Source: Anas platyrhynchos (lineage: Eukaryota; Chordata; Aves; Anseriformes; Anatidae). Taken from it: 64,000 nucleotides of DNA. The position numbers were made by a program, and so were the translations under genes. Location: the NCBI RefSeq assembly GCF_047663525.1, contig NC_092602.1, forward strand, positions 9,235,501 through 9,299,500, read 5' to 3'. Below, in pieces: positions 24,501 through 37,905 of this stretch. The notes below the pieces were generated by a model. It was not told the DNA's origin. It worked only from the letters and a program-made list of their open reading frames with translations, and made no database searches. Positions within the stretch are counted from its first letter, which is position 1. Every line of letters begins with the position of its first letter.

Positions 24501-26569
24501 CACAAGTGAACAAAAGTTTAGATTTATTTTTCCTATGTTGTAAACTGTAGACAGTGAAAGACAGCTCTTGCACAGACTCCTCATCTGAGAAATATATCTG
24601 CCTCTCCACTCGTGCCCAGCATGACCATAATACACTCTGGAAATGTTATGTTTACATTCATGCCATTTAAAAATGCTGTACTTTTATTGACTTAGTTACA
24701 AATATACAGAAAGAAACTTCAACTACTTGTTTTGCCAATGTATGCGTTCTTCTTTGCTGCAACCATCAGCAGAAATACATCACCAGTCAACCTGATGCCT
24801 GTGAAAACCACATTAAATGAGAAGCTTTGCCCTGTTCTCTACCGGGCTACCTACAGAGGATCAGCATCACATCTGGGTCTTTTCCGATATGCTCTGTGGA
24901 GACAAATGAGAACGTGCTGCGAGGAATCTTCTCCACATCCAGAAGAAGCAGCTGCTATAGGAGCTCCTCACCACACTCCAGCCTCAGCAGAACGTGGGTG
25001 TAAAATGGAGTGGGAGCCCCACAGGGTGCGTCAGCAGTGTCTGTGCTCATGGTGTGCACGTGGGACTGGAGAATTACCTGTGCTTCACAGCAGAGGACTG
25101 GATGGCAAGAAACAAGCCATGAAGAAAACCAGCCCAGAATAAATTGTCTGCAAACAATGCCCAAAAGTCAGTTGTATAATAAGCCACTTAGCAAGTACTA
25201 GAAGCTTTCTTCCTAATCCACCTGTCACATGTTTTTATAGCTGAAAATAATTAACTCTCACTGTTGCTCAACAAGTAGGGGGCGATTTGAAATCACTTAA
25301 TAACAGAAACAACAGGAGCACTGGGCAAGGTACTGAGAATTTCATCTGGTATCTGAAAAAAGAACTTAATCGTATTAATTTTTGTGTTTGAGAACCCAGA
25401 TTTAGAAGCAAAAAAAGGCTTCTGAGGTGTAAGTTACTGTCTGGGTGGAGAAGACATACAGAAGATACTTAGAAGACATTTGCTGAAGCATTGCATGGTG
25501 GTAATTGATGATAAGAGAATAAGGCAGCAGTCTGTCCCTATTAATATGGATTCTAATATATAGATGTGAATATAGATGTGTTATTTACTACTGGAAACTT
25601 AAAATAGATTTTTAAATATTTGGAGAGATTTATTAGTTGATGTAAATTATAAATTTGCTTTAAATAAGCAGCAACATGATTTATTTCCATAAACACGAAG
25701 TTCTATATAAGCAAAGATCTGGTGGTGTGTGGCAGGCTGATATGCTTTGGCTGCTAGCTATGTACCCTTCAGTGGGTGTATGCATTTATCCAAGAGCACC
25801 TATGAACACCTCCTTGGGAAAGGAGGAAATCGATTTTTCATTCTCTCTCTCTTTCTTTCTTTCTTTATTTATTTAATCAAGGCCCATCTTAAACTCAGCC
25901 TTTGGGGCCCAATTTCAGATTTCAATACCTAACCATAGTGTCCTAATTCAGTATTTAGGTACCTGGCAGCGTGGCCTGAGTCTCAGTGTTGGCTGGAAGC
26001 AAGTACTTTGCATTTCAACTCATGGAAGTGAGCAGCAGGACAATTTTTTAAGCTGTGTAGCAAGAAAATAGTTCATCAGGTGTTAGAGCATTCAGCAGGT
26101 GGAGAGGCGGCTCACTACAGTTTGTAACATCAATCGATCTCCTAGAGAAAACTGATCAGATCCCTTGCCTATCCATGTTTTGCTGCTGTCGGGTGTTTCT
26201 CTGATTTACCTGTCCAAAAGTATTTCAGTGGAACCCTCGTGTCACCCTTGACCAGTTTTTAACAAGAAGCCTCCAGCTGGCTTTTCAGGAAGCCAGTCAC
26301 TGAGAACGTCCCCAGGGCTGACAAAGGACAAGTCCGTGTTAGTGGTGCAGGCAGGAAGAGAGAGCAAGTGGTGGCTTAGGAGGAGTTTAACAAACAAAGT
26401 AAATAAGTAATGTGGACCGAACAGCTGCGTTTTCCACCTTGGCCTAAAATCTTTTCAAGGTGAACCTAAGAGTAATATGTTCTCCCTAACCCTCCTCCTC
26501 TCTCCGTGTCCCTGCAAGAGAACATAGCCACCGCTGAGCTTCCCCCAGGCGCTATTCTCCTTCCCTCTG
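21556..26569. other. Spacer between paralogues B and C
   Basis: This is the 5' flank, and possibly intron 1, of gene B, together with the 3' flank of gene C. It is AT-rich between 22.0 and 23.1 kb. Short repeats include a GT run near 24466-24482 and CTTT repeats at about 25843-25876. Minus-strand AATAAA motifs at about 25864-25873 could serve gene C. Apart from the candidate first exon of gene B no coding feature is supported. Confidence 0.45.
24246..24275 (-). CDS. Candidate first coding exon of paralogue B
   Basis: On the minus strand ATG opens ten codons (MVPKYSDIPL) ending exactly at a GTGAGG donor in phase 0. That is the phase needed to join exon 2 of gene B (KMSYNLFLL). Size and phase match the first exons of A (24 nt) and C (21 nt), and the SDI/SDL residues resemble gene A. 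A competing candidate at about 23.36-23.40 kb reads MFWSQASEGFTV before GTGAGG. Both are short enough to arise by chance. Confidence 0.3.
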
Positions 26570-29500
26570 CTACAACACGGTGGATTTGATCTCCTCAGGG
26601 CCTTTATACAACACTGCGTGGCTCTGAGCTTTGAAGTTCCGTTTCCTGAACTCCTCCGAGATTTCCAGGAAGGATTTCCCCTTTGTCTCAGGAAGGAAGA
26701 GCCCAATATAGAGAGCAGTGCAGACGCAGACCACAAGGAATGGGACGTAGCAGAAATGTCCGAGACTTTTCTGAGGAGGAGGAAAAGAAAAATACAGTGT
26801 TAGAAACACTCTGTGTGGTGGCAAACAGGTCACTAAACCCCTTTGCTACATGGACTAACTTCAGCCAGGGAGCATTTCTGTGTTCCTGGGTGAGAGCCTC
26901 CCATGCCTAGGTGCAACAGCTCCCCACCACAGTTTGGGAGATTCGACACAGCAGAAAGAGTATCTCAAAATGTCTTTTTCTGTCTTTCTGTCTCTACGTA
27001 ATTGTACGGAATGGGGACCCACAGTAGGAAATGACGCAGGACTGCATGCTTATCAAGGATTTCTGCTCCATTTCACTTCATGAACCACATTAGGGAATGG
27101 TGCCAGGGCCTGGCAGGGGGAGTTAGATCACATCTCTAGTCCCAGCCATTCTCAGCTGAGGAGAGAGCGGGATATAGACCATCCATGCCCCAAATTAATC
27201 CATGTCCAGCCTCACATCAGAAATCACCTTAGGGAACACAAGGGAAGTTTAGCTTAAAGGAGTTCTGATCGCTTCCCTGATAAAGGTAATCCTCATGGCA
27301 GTGCTGCGTGTCTGCAGCTTGTGATATTCCAGGCCCTGTCTCGTCTCATGGTCATCAGAGAGAGCCTCTGCCTCATACAGAAGACCAAAAAGCCACAAGG
27401 GATGGCATCGCTGTGGGAACTCACCACAATGAACGGGAAGGCTGTTCCGACCAGAAAGAGGTTGAACCAGAGCAGGGAGCCGCAGATCATGTAGGCAGCT
27501 GGCCGGGACTTCTGGTCAAAAAGCTCGGTGGGCAGAACTCCTGTTACACCAGCTGGAGAAAGAAATGGCAGGAAAGTTAAAAACACTACGTAATACTGTT
27601 GACTAAAAACAGGAGAACACATACTAACAAGCAAAAACAACACGAAGTTTATGAGAACAGTAGTAGATTATTATTCAGTAAATTATTCTCACTCGTCAAC
27701 AGTGCCAGAACAAGTGGTAATAGAGATAAACTGCAGCGGGGAAGTTTTGGGTTAAATATTAAGGCTGGCTAATTATTCAGACTCTCATGTTAGAATGAAC
27801 TGCTGGGAAAGGTTTTGTAATCCACATTATTCTCACCAGGATCTGTGAGAACAGCTTATAATTAATTCAACCCTATGACACTGTAGGGACCGGGACAAGA
27901 AATTACCTCCAAGCCATGTGGTATGTGACACTGGCAGCTTGGTTCTTTTCTTACCTGCCCTTCCTTCAAATTCATGTCAGCAAACAGAGCCTCACATCTA
28001 CTCATACTGAGCAAATACACACACATAACCCATGTACCCTGCCCCCAGGCACAGAAAGTAACGGGGTCTGCCAAGAAAATAAGTGTTAGTAGGCTAACAG
28101 ACATGGAAATTGTGCTTCCAGGCATCTGCTGCTTGCACACATCACTGAAAGTCTGCAGTACCCAAACGTTTCAGTGCTAACACTCAGGGAACTGACCTGG
28201 TCCAATTCCAAAGCTCAGGATGTAGGCAAAAATGCAGGCCATGCTGAGATAGGGCATCCAGCTGATCCGAGTCTCCAGTCGCAGAGAACAACACAAAACC
28301 AGTAAGGACACAAGGACACTTACTGTTATTTGCCAACTCTAACCACCCCAGTCACACAAAAGGCAAAGCCCAGCTCCATTCCCCTTAAATAATGAAGTGA
28401 AGTTTGTCACCTGCTGGCTCAGGGCGACCATGAAGACCACGGCCCATCCTGCCATGAAGATATAGCCCCCCAGCAGCAGCGGCCTCCGACCAGCATAGTC
28501 TATGATCATGTTCTGCACAACGTAACAGTGAAATAAAACAACACATTTAACATCTGTTTACAGATTCCTGCCTGCCCCCTTCTGCCCCATTTCAGTTCTT
28601 TGTTTCTGTATTGCCTTACAGCTGATTCAAGGATACTGCCCACTTCTTTGCAGAAAGAGAAAGGTCTTTCAGAGGAAGGGGTCTGCCGGCAGGAGCCAGG
28701 CAAGACGGGTGTTCAGGCAGGATGAGAATGTCCCAGCTGCACCTAAACCCTGCCACTATCTGCAGTGACATGCAGCAAAACATATATATATATATATAAT
28801 ATGTATATATATACATATATGTATGTATATACATATTTAATCTAAAACTTTAAGGATATTTGGTGCTGAGAAATGGCAAGCTAAGTGGCTAGAAGATTTA
28901 TTTCTCTATCATGTTAAGTTTGCTTCTCATTCTGGATGTATATTTTAGAGAGAAGGATTAAAAATCCTGGGCCCAGTGTGTCACTGGCACGGCTGAGGTG
29001 CATGGGTCAGGGTGGTAACTTATTATCACAAACTGCCAGGGTCTGGAGGCTTCAGTATCCCTCAGATAAACTGAGAACAGATTGCAGGGCACAGCCTGCT
29101 AGCCACAGCTTGTGGCAGGAATACTGGCCTCTGCTGCAGAAGAGAAAACTGAATGCTATGGACTCCTCTGCCGCTGTTCTCCTCAGCCTCTGAGGTTGCA
29201 TCCACAGTTGTCTGGATAAATAGTGGCTCTGGTTGTAATCACAGATGTTCAACCACAGGTGCTGAGGATACACGAAAATAACAGTGAGCATGGATCACAA
29301 GCACAGCTTCCATTTAGACCCTCCCAGACAGCTTTCAGACATACTGTACTGCCCCGTTAACCCCTCTGGGCACGAAAGCTGAGCACGGCCTGACTGCTGT
29401 GCTGCAAAGTGCTTCCCTGGGATGCAAGGCGATGTAAATCTGAAGTTTGTAATTAACGGGCTCCTCCCTGTCAGCACAGCCTGCATGTCAGCACTGCAGT

Positions 29501-32500
29501 AAGAGTCTCACACAGGTAACAGATGCGATCAGTTCACAGCTCCCCGTGCCGATGACAACATACGGGATTTTATCCTGAGGAATTCCAGCCTCCTGGAACA
29601 CGTAGGCTGCATAGAAATACATCTGGGAAGAGAACAGAGGAGAGAGCAGTAAGGGAAGGTGTCTGAAGATGCATCCCATTGTTTTTTCATGAAGGACCAC
29701 GCAGAGCCCCAGTAAGGTCCTGTCTCACAGGCAATTTTGACAACATCCCTCTGAAGCTCGCCATAGTGCAGAGGTGTTCTTTGGGAATTAAGCATCTGAG
29801 ATTTGAACCCTGATGTTGATGACAAAGCCTTTCAAAGCAAGTGGTCTGTAAAGCACCCACATAACCTTCACAGTGCAGAGCAACTGGAAGTCAGACTGCT
29901 AAATGCAGGCTGTTCCCTGGAACAAGAGGTCTTTACAACGGCCCATTACTAGATGTGAGAGGAAGCACTTATTGGAAGAGAAAGCCCTCATCAGCAAAGG
30001 AAGGCTGTTTCCTCAGCTCTCAGAAGGCCACGGTTGTACATAGATTTTATCTTGTTTTCCATGGTTTATTGGTATTTCCATTTAGCTTTCCCCATTTCAT
30101 CCAGGGCTGGATGCCAAAGGGTTTTTTCCTGCATAGTGAATGGGCATTGTAACACAGACCTAGCGTCTGTACCCTTTTTTTATGCTCCAATTCAACTTTT
30201 CACTACTCTGTTCATGTCCTTCAGCAGGAAGATCTCCACAGGCAGAGCAGAGCACTATTCCTTCTTCTCCTGCAGGAGGCACATTAAACCCAACAGCTTG
30301 CACCCATGGCTCATGCTAGCGCTGCGGCTGCCAGGCTGCTTACCGAATCGTTCCCACAGAGCTGCATGGCGCTGCTCAGCACGATGATGCTCACCAGCTG
30401 CCACCTCACAGCTGGGTTTTGGAACAGCTCCCAAGGCTTCTTCGCCCTCTGACCTTTAGCAGCAGCCTGTTCAGCCAGCATCTCTTCCAGCTCCGCTCCC
30501 AGGTCGCTGTTGCCTCTGAGCTTCTGCAGGGCTGCAAGGACAAGGGAACCTCTCATCCCCTGGACTTTCCCTTCAGATCGCCTGCCTCTGCAGGCTGAAG
30601 GGTTGAGCAGGAGGTGATGGCTGCGGGAAGCTGCAGAACAGAGATGTGATCATGGTGCTGCCTCCACAGAGGTGGCAAGCTGCCATGCAGCCCCTTGAAG
30701 GACTGGGGGAAAGGGACTGCAAATCCCCGTTGTTTGACAAGAGAACATTTCCAAACAGTGCCATTTCGGCAGCCATGCCTCAGGCTCATATCTCACTTGA
30801 CTTCCCTGGGAAATGCAGGCAATTAAGATCTTCTTGGTACATGTTTCCTGGAAACTAATTCCAGCTGCTCTGTATATGGGGATTTGTATGCTACAAATCT
30901 AAGCAAATCCCTTAATATGAATTTGCTGCAGATTTGGTCATGAGCTCCCCAGGCAGCATTTATTTCATTTCAAGGTTGCAAAACATATACCCCGCTGTGA
31001 ACTCTAGTTCCACCTTTTAACCCTACCTTTGTATCAAAAAAAAAATCCTTTGTAGGAAGATGCCTTTCAATTATCTTAACAGATCAAACATTTTTGAGAA
31101 TATAGAAGGTTCCTCGGCTTGGAAGAAGAAGTGCTCAGAAAGGGAACTTGATACTGCTCACATGTAAAAGTCATGGCACTGTTCTCAAGAGGCGACAGCC
31201 TAAGTCTGTGTACAAAAGCAGGATTTGAACCTTCTTACTGTGATTTGAGCCTTCTTACTGTGCATCTGCTCAGTCAGCAGATCTCGGGTGCTCAGCAGGA
31301 GGCTGGCAGTAACCCTAAACTCACCAGAAACACAGGATTCTCTATCTCCACGGTCAATCAAGAGGTATCTGGGACTTTCAGGAAACCAAGGCAGAGCCAT
31401 GAGCTGGATCAGGGCAGGCACTGCATTGCTAGCTAAAAGGAACGGCCAGCTCTCCTCCCCTCCGAGGAGCTCTCTGGAGAAAAATAAAATAAAACATAAT
31501 TGCTCAGTAAAATTTACAACAGAGCCCAGCATCCTCTGTGGCATGTGGGCACTGGAAAAGAAAGAAAAGAGAGGGGGAGTAAAGCAAAAAGGGGAAAAAA
31601 AGAAGAAAGAGAAGAAAGATTTAATAAGTAAAAACTGGGCTTCTAGCTCTACATTACCTGAGTCCGACAACCTGCCCCAGCACCAACCCCAGGGCTGTAA
31701 AGGATGCGGAGGTCAAGGCCACAGCTCCTCGGAGCTTCTTTGGGGCACTTTCCGCCAGGTACATGGGCTGAATGTTCATGCTTACACCTGGGCAGGGCAG
31801 ACAAATGCTGGCCTCAGCTTGGAGACAGAGGAGACGAGGACAGGCGCCGTCAGCCATCTCTCCAGGTTGCCAGCTGGACCCTTCTGCTACAGACATGTGA
31901 TGACTGATCTACCAGTGCCTATTATTCACCCAAACCTTTAATTTCCCTCTTACTCACTGCATAAGCTGCTAAACATACATTTGCATACTAATAAGTAGTA
32001 GTAGATGAAACTGAAACGTGGCTGGGCCTCAGTCCTATGGTCTTCTGAGCACCAAATCTGAGGTTACAAACGATGTTCCATTCTAGACCCCATTCTGGGG
32101 GTAAGGTCACATTTTAAGTCACCTGTGTCAATCATTATTCTCTGGGAAGAACTTCTATAAAAAAATGCACCATGGGACATGACCGATAACCTGCTTACAA
32201 GCAGAGAGGGATTGATTTTCACTCCGTTTCTGCCAGGGCTTCCCTCCCAGCATGCAGACTGCACAAGATACTGGAAGTTGAATTATTTTAATGCCTTGGG
32301 TCATTCTATTTGAGTTTCTTCCATCTCTGATTGCTACTTGTTACCATATTTGTTCTGCTATACTTCTCACATTGCCATACCTGCATTCACGCCAGTGAAG
32401 AATCTGCTGACCATGATCATTTCAAAGGATTTGGCTATTTGGCTGAATCCTGACAAGACGGCAGCAACGATCACAAAGACATTGTTAACCAGCAGGGACA

Positions 32501-35500
32501 TCTTCCTTCAGAGAGAAGAGACACGGTTGTGAGCTCAGATGCACAGGGCAGCACTTTGGGGTGTTGTTAGCAAAACAGGAATCTGCATTAACAGAAAATC
32601 TGCATGGCTCACACAAGTAGGGCCATCGCTGACTACCACCACGACCATGGGGCGTCCCTGAAGGGCTGGGTTTAGGCACAGGGAAGGCTCCCTGGGGTTG
32701 TCACCCAGACTCACTGCTCCTGCACTCCCCACTTGAACAGGCAGGAATATTTCAATTTTTCAATATTTTCAAGTGTCACAGGTGGAATTTCTGTCCAAAA
32801 CCAGGAAAAAAAGGAAGTTCTCCTGACCCGTAGTAGCCAGCAATTCTCTCCAGTCCCAGCGGGCTGCCCTACCTACTCTTAGGAATCTTTCTCTTATTCA
32901 TGAAGAGAATGATTTTATTGCTAAGTAGTACAAGGTGAAACTTTTCGTTGGATAAGAAAGCCACGTCCCTTCCAGGTCTTCACAACCATGGAAAAAGTGG
33001 CTGTGGGGGACAGCCCTCCGATCCCACCCCAAAGCATACCAGTGCCTGCGTCTGCACGTGAGAGGAGCACACCAAAGGGACAGCACACAGAGGGAAATTC
33101 TTGGGGTCAGGAGGGAAGCACGTACAATCTAACCTCCTACTGGGCTATGTTGGTTACACCTATGGTGATTTTCTCTAGGGAACTAGGGACAGAACTGGGT
33201 TTGAAAGACAGGAGAGGAGAGGCAAATGTTTTTCAGGAACACAAGCACAGAGAAAAAAAAAAAAAAAGAGCAGATTTAACAAATACCCCCTAAAATACTT
33301 CAGTCAGAAAGGCAGAGGCAGCCTGTGGGCTGGGAGCCACATGGAGCTGGGATGCAATAGCTGCTCTTTGCAAGCACCCTGTGTTTTTCCCATGTCCTTC
33401 CTACCAATTCCCACAGTTTGTTCTGAAGAAAAATCTTTGGCCTGTTCTGACTTCATGATTGAAAGGACGACACAAAACTGGGCACAAAAACGGTGGTGAC
33501 TGTGTAGGTGGGTGCTGTGCCGTCGATAACTGCAGACTGCTTTCGTGATTTGTAACTGCAGTGGCTATCTTGCAACAGGGGTCATAATTCTTCTTGGACT
33601 ACTGAAAGTTGCAAAGTGTAAAGTAAAATCCAGCACCCTCTTACCTTCCCAACATGATGGCCATGGGACCAGCAACAACAGCCCCGGCGAGTCCCCCCAG
33701 AGGGTACACAGAGACAGTGAAAGACCAGAGCAGCAGGATCATGTTGTCCTCCGGGGGAACGCCCGTGCGCTCCTGCCAGGTTTTGTTCATGAACACCTGG
33801 ATGTACTGCGAGGGAAGGACAGTGCTGTGTAACCACCACATGGAGAGAAAGGATGCTGAGAAGTGTAAGGGCTTCCTTATTCATGTACCTGCTTATTCCG
33901 TGCTCATGCCTCTAAACCTCTGGCTAGAAACGGCCTCCAGTTTTCCTGATGTGTTTTTAACAGGGGGCTGAGGGTGTAAACCTGTAGCTGTTCAAAGTTG
34001 TACTGGGTTTATATCTGCGTGCAGCTATCGTGGATAATTTAAAACATTTTCATGGGCCTGATTTTGAGTTTAAAGGCAAAATTCAGTTTTATGGGATGGA
34101 GGTTGGAGAATTTTAGAATTGGATTTTCTAAAACAATTGAAATGAGGCTTTCGAATGCATTCTTCTGACACTAAATCCTGCATGAGGGTGGCTCAGGACA
34201 GCAAAGTTTGGTACCTCAGCTGTGAAGTTTACAGAGGAAACAACACATTTTCACCCTCAGCACTGTCAGTCTTCATATTTTTGGTGGCATGCCACCATCT
34301 GAAGACACTGAGGAAGTGTCTGCCCAGGAAGAGCCCCAGGGACTAGCAGTACTTACTGAAGTTGGAGCATTGATGATGGAGATGTTGTAACCGTATTGGA
34401 AAGTGCCTCCAATCCCAGCAGCACATACCATCAGGATCAGGATCCTGCTCTGAAGCTGAAGAAGATGGACAGAAAACAGATGGCTTTCTTGCACAGAACA
34501 AAATGGCTCAGCAGACATTTGGCCCGGTCACACTGGGTAGTGTGTACTGAAGAATAGAGCAGGCTACAAATGATGTCGTGTAATAGGAGGTATCAAAGAT
34601 GGAAAGAAGAAAAAATAGGTTTTTAAAATCTATGTCTCCCTGTACTGCCAAATGATGTTATTAATCCATTGGATTAACAATCCAGAGTCTGGGACTGCTT
34701 TGGGGCCAAGACCTGTGAGTGTCTTTCATTTAATATTTAAGGTATATGCTTACAAAAAGTCAGTATCACAACAGTAAATAGTGGTAGAGACCGGTGTTAT
34801 TGCTTCAGTTAAAGTAATTTGTTACAAAAACCAGTACTCACGTGATGAATTATTCAAGAAGCATTGCCAAAGCTTAATAACTCCTGAATCATTTCTAGCT
34901 AAGCCTGGATGGAGCTTCCCTGGAGTATAGGAGATGTTCTTATGGCTATTTATACCCGATGCACTTCTGATGCAGTGGCATGCTATTTTTTGTACCTTTT
35001 TGTTGCAATTATACAGCCTTTGTCCTTTTGTTTTAGTTTAAAATAGAGCGCCTTTCTATGCTGCATTTTGTACAGAGCAGGCCATGTCTTTTTGCTGAAC
35101 TTTCTCATCACACAGTTGCTCCTACAGGTCCTTGTGTTTAGCAGGCTACAGCTGAATATTCAGCCACAACATTTTCTACACTTTCAGTGTTGCGCTGTGG
35201 GTGCAATATGTGGCAGAGGTGGTCCTGTGTCACGTGCTGTGTCTCCCTGAGGCCACCACTGGTGTTGCCCGTTGCTTATATTGCCTTTTAATGGAGCTGC
35301 TTCATGCAGCATCACAGGATCAGGGTGTTGGGGAAGTCTCTTGCCTTTTCAGGGTGTAGACAAGCTGTCCCGGCTGGCACAGTATGGGAACTGAGAGCTC
35401 ACTGGCAGGCTTGTGAGCAAGAGACTTTCATTTTTCCCCCCTCATAGCAGGATGCCCTAAAATTATAGCACAACTGGGTGTTCACATCACTGGGGCTAAG

Positions 35501-36887
35501 TCTGACAGAGACACTGCAGAGAAACTTTCTAAACATTTCTGCTGATTTTTCCTCCTCTGTCACATTTGTAAGTCTCAGGTCATTCTTGCCATGGTTGCGT
35601 GGACACTTTTCTGTGTCTGACTGCCCCCGGATGGACCGACTGCCTTTGTAGAGGAGCAGTCAGCAGCATCGTGCAGTCAGCAGCATCGTGCCTCCTCACT
35701 CAGCGCCTCCATCCTCGCTGCAGCCCCACCACCAGTCCTTGTCAGTTCACACCTAGTTTCTGCCTGCGCCCTCCTGTACATGAGATGTCCCTTGTCTCAA
35801 GACCACTCAGAGCCTGCTGGGGACACCTGGCCCTGAGCCTGACACCTCCTGCCAGGACGGCCTCTGCCAGCCCCCTGCATGCAAACCCCTCCCTGTGGGA
35901 CAGCTCTGCAGGGTGTCATGAGGAGCCCATGCTCAGCCTTGGCTGTTCGCCACCAGCAGGGTCACCCCAGGCTAGATTTTGTTTTGCTACATGAATATGA
36001 CTCCACTGGCCCTGGGAAGAACTTAAATTAGCCAGTTCTGGGAAGACCCCTCTGCTCTGCCTGCTCCTTTTCCTTTCAGAGATCCATCTACCAAAGAGAG
36101 GAAAATTTTGCCTAGTGTCCCGAGAGTTTTTTGAATTGCAAATTAAAATAATCTCAGATTTTTCCTTTTCTCAAAGCCTTTCCCTGTAAATAACTTCCAT
36201 AGCAGCCTGAGAAAGAATGTTCTCCCCGACAGAGGAGAAGCCAGGCTGTTCCAGCCCTGCAGCAGGAAGAGGCTGAGCTCTCCCTTGTCCCAGTTAGAAG
36301 CGGGTGCGTTTCACTTGCTCGCACTTCCCTTGGCTACATCACTTCCCTGTCTCATTACTGAAACCAGAGCTAAGGATTGTGCACCTGATTCTGCCTCTGC
36401 TTCTCCCAGTTATTCCAGTTCTCCAAGTGAAAGAGATTTCCTCTTCCCCAAGAGCACATTTCTTCTTTCTTAATCACAGTGTTTAAGGATAAAATGCTCC
36501 TGTTAATTTCCCTGTTTTCATTGTAGAGTGCATCACCTATCAGGTCCTGTATCACAGCCTTCTTTTGTGGCTACGAGCTAAGGGAAGATGGTTTGCTGCT
36601 CCTTGAGGAGCCACCAAGCACTTCTGAGCTCAGAGCCGAGCTGTATTACAGGGTTACCTTCCCAAACCTTCCTTAACACCTGCCTTCTGCATTACTGTCC
36701 TGGCATGCAGCTGCCAGGAGAGCCATGAGCCTGTCAGCTTTATCCCAAGGACTGTGATGAGCCGGACAAATAATTCTACAGTAACTGGTCAGTACTTACA
36801 CAGCCATATAAAAACTGGGGAAAAATAAAACCTGTCAACAATAATAGTAAAGTAAATGGTTTTTACCAGTTTCTGCAGCTTGTTCAT
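26570..36887 (-). CDS. SLC2A11: Solute carrier family 2 member 11 (GLUT11), paralogue C, 12 exons, 496 aa
   Basis: This is a facilitative glucose/fructose-type transporter with 12 TM segments. Coding exons in transcript order are 36887-36867, 34455-34357, 33805-33645, 32505-32381, 31787-31658, 31473-31325, 30531-30344, 29622-29512, 28512-28411, 28272-28197, 27552-27425 and 26770-26570 (TAG). The predicted 496 aa equals the usual human length. Exon 1 (MNKLQKL, then LQSRILIL) lines up with the human MRALRRL start, which supports that tiny exon. Motifs are AAGIGGTFQYGYN in TM1, LGRKM in loop 2-3, YLAESAPKKLRGAV, WFPESPRYLLID, MQLCGNDS in TM7, YAGRRPLL, SFGIGPAGVTG in TM10 and LPETKGKSF. The GNDS and GPAGVTG forms are GLUT11-specific. 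It is the orthologue within the tandem trio. An in-frame ATG at 34518-34516 reads straight into exon 2 and would give another N terminus. Confidence 0.94.
28784..28838. repeat. AT-rich simple repeat (TATA/TATG)
   Basis: Mixed AT and GTAT repeats that are largely self-complementary, in the intron between exons 8 and 9 of SLC2A11. Confidence 0.85.
31553..31621. repeat. Purine-rich tract
   Basis: About 70 nt of almost pure A/G on the plus strand, which is a polypyrimidine run on the SLC2A11 sense strand. It lies in the intron between exons 5 and 6, ending about 37 nt from the exon 5 donor. It is low complexity and has no coding content. Confidence 0.75.
34456..36866 (-). other. SLC2A11 intron 1
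   Basis: A 2.4-kb intron between the seven-codon first exon and exon 2. It contains a small tandem duplication of GTCAGCAGCATCGTGCA at about 35658-35693. No other exon is supported. Confidence 0.6.
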
Positions 36888-37905
36888 CGGTAGGTTTTCT
36901 TCTGTCTGCCAAAGCTGCTGGTGCTCTCAGCGGTGCTTTAAGGGATTATTTAAATCTCCAGCATAGGAATGTGTATTGAGTCACCCATTACATTAGGATA
37001 ACACACTTGACTTGGCAGGTGTCTTGCCAGCTGATTTACATTCTCTAAACAGAGCTGCATGTTCATTAGCAAGACAGCTCAATTAATTTTGTTGAAATAC
37101 AGAGCAGTTCAGGGAAATGTTTCTGCAAGATCCAGAGCTGCCTGAATTCCTGTTGAAGGCCGGTATGGCGTGCAGCATGGATTCCCTCTCCAAGCGTCCG
37201 ATGTAGCTGCCCGGTAGTGTTTGTCCAATTAAATGTGATCGGAGAAGTAAAGCCTGAGCTATTTTTATGACCGCACTTGTCCTAGAACTCAATCTAGCAT
37301 CCGCAGGGCAAACCAGAGCATTTCCCTCGGTCCTGGCTGTGGCAGGAACCAGCCCCAGGCCTCTGAAATCCGCTGTGAGGCCAAGGCCCTTCGCCGTGTT
37401 CCTGCCTGCACGGTGGGGCGACAGGCGAATGGGAGAGGAGGCTGCTGGGGGACGAATGACTCCTGAGTATCACATCAAAATGTTCTCGGTTCCTTTTGAG
37501 CTGTCACAGCATCTCGCCCGCTGCTGTTCTGCCGTTGTTCAAGCATCTCCGTGCTGCTTGTGAGGGGACCTGGGGCTGCTCGTGCCACAGGGTGTGGGTG
37601 TCTGTGCGCTGGGACACATCGCTCATGGGATGCACGGCGCGTTACGTGAGCACGGCCGTGTGTTGGGGGAGTTCTGAAACAGCCAAGATCCCACGGCTTG
37701 CTGCAGCTGAGCAAACCACGCTGCCAGGACGACTACGAGAAGTTCCCCTGACAGTGTTCCCACATCGCCCGATGAGGAATTTAAGAAATATTGTTGCCAG
37801 CAGCTGGCTTCAAGGACGGGATCTATGTGACTGCTAATCACAAGGGGGTCGTTTCCTCGCAGGTGGGGTTGTTTCATGCAGTTGTCTGAGTGCTTTTGAC
37901 CGATA
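36888..37905. other. SLC2A11 5' flank
   Basis: About 1 kb between the SLC2A11 first coding exon and the retroviral remnant. It should hold the SLC2A11 promoter on the minus strand, but no TATA box stands out. The upstream part of the 5' LTR may also lie here, because the recognised LTR-like copy contains a TATA box with very little sequence before it. Confidence 0.4.

Noticed and set aside
24732-25142. 136-codon plus-strand open frame
   Set aside because: No similarity to any family I recognise and no exon signals; likely chance.
31288-31941. 217-codon plus-strand open frame
   Set aside because: It is antisense to SLC2A11 exons 5 and 6 and the purine-rich intron between them.
1748-36887. 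Paralogues A and B as pseudogenes
   Set aside because: Every exon has usable splice sites, phases agree and no stop or frameshift was found. Motif changes in A do not by themselves show loss.
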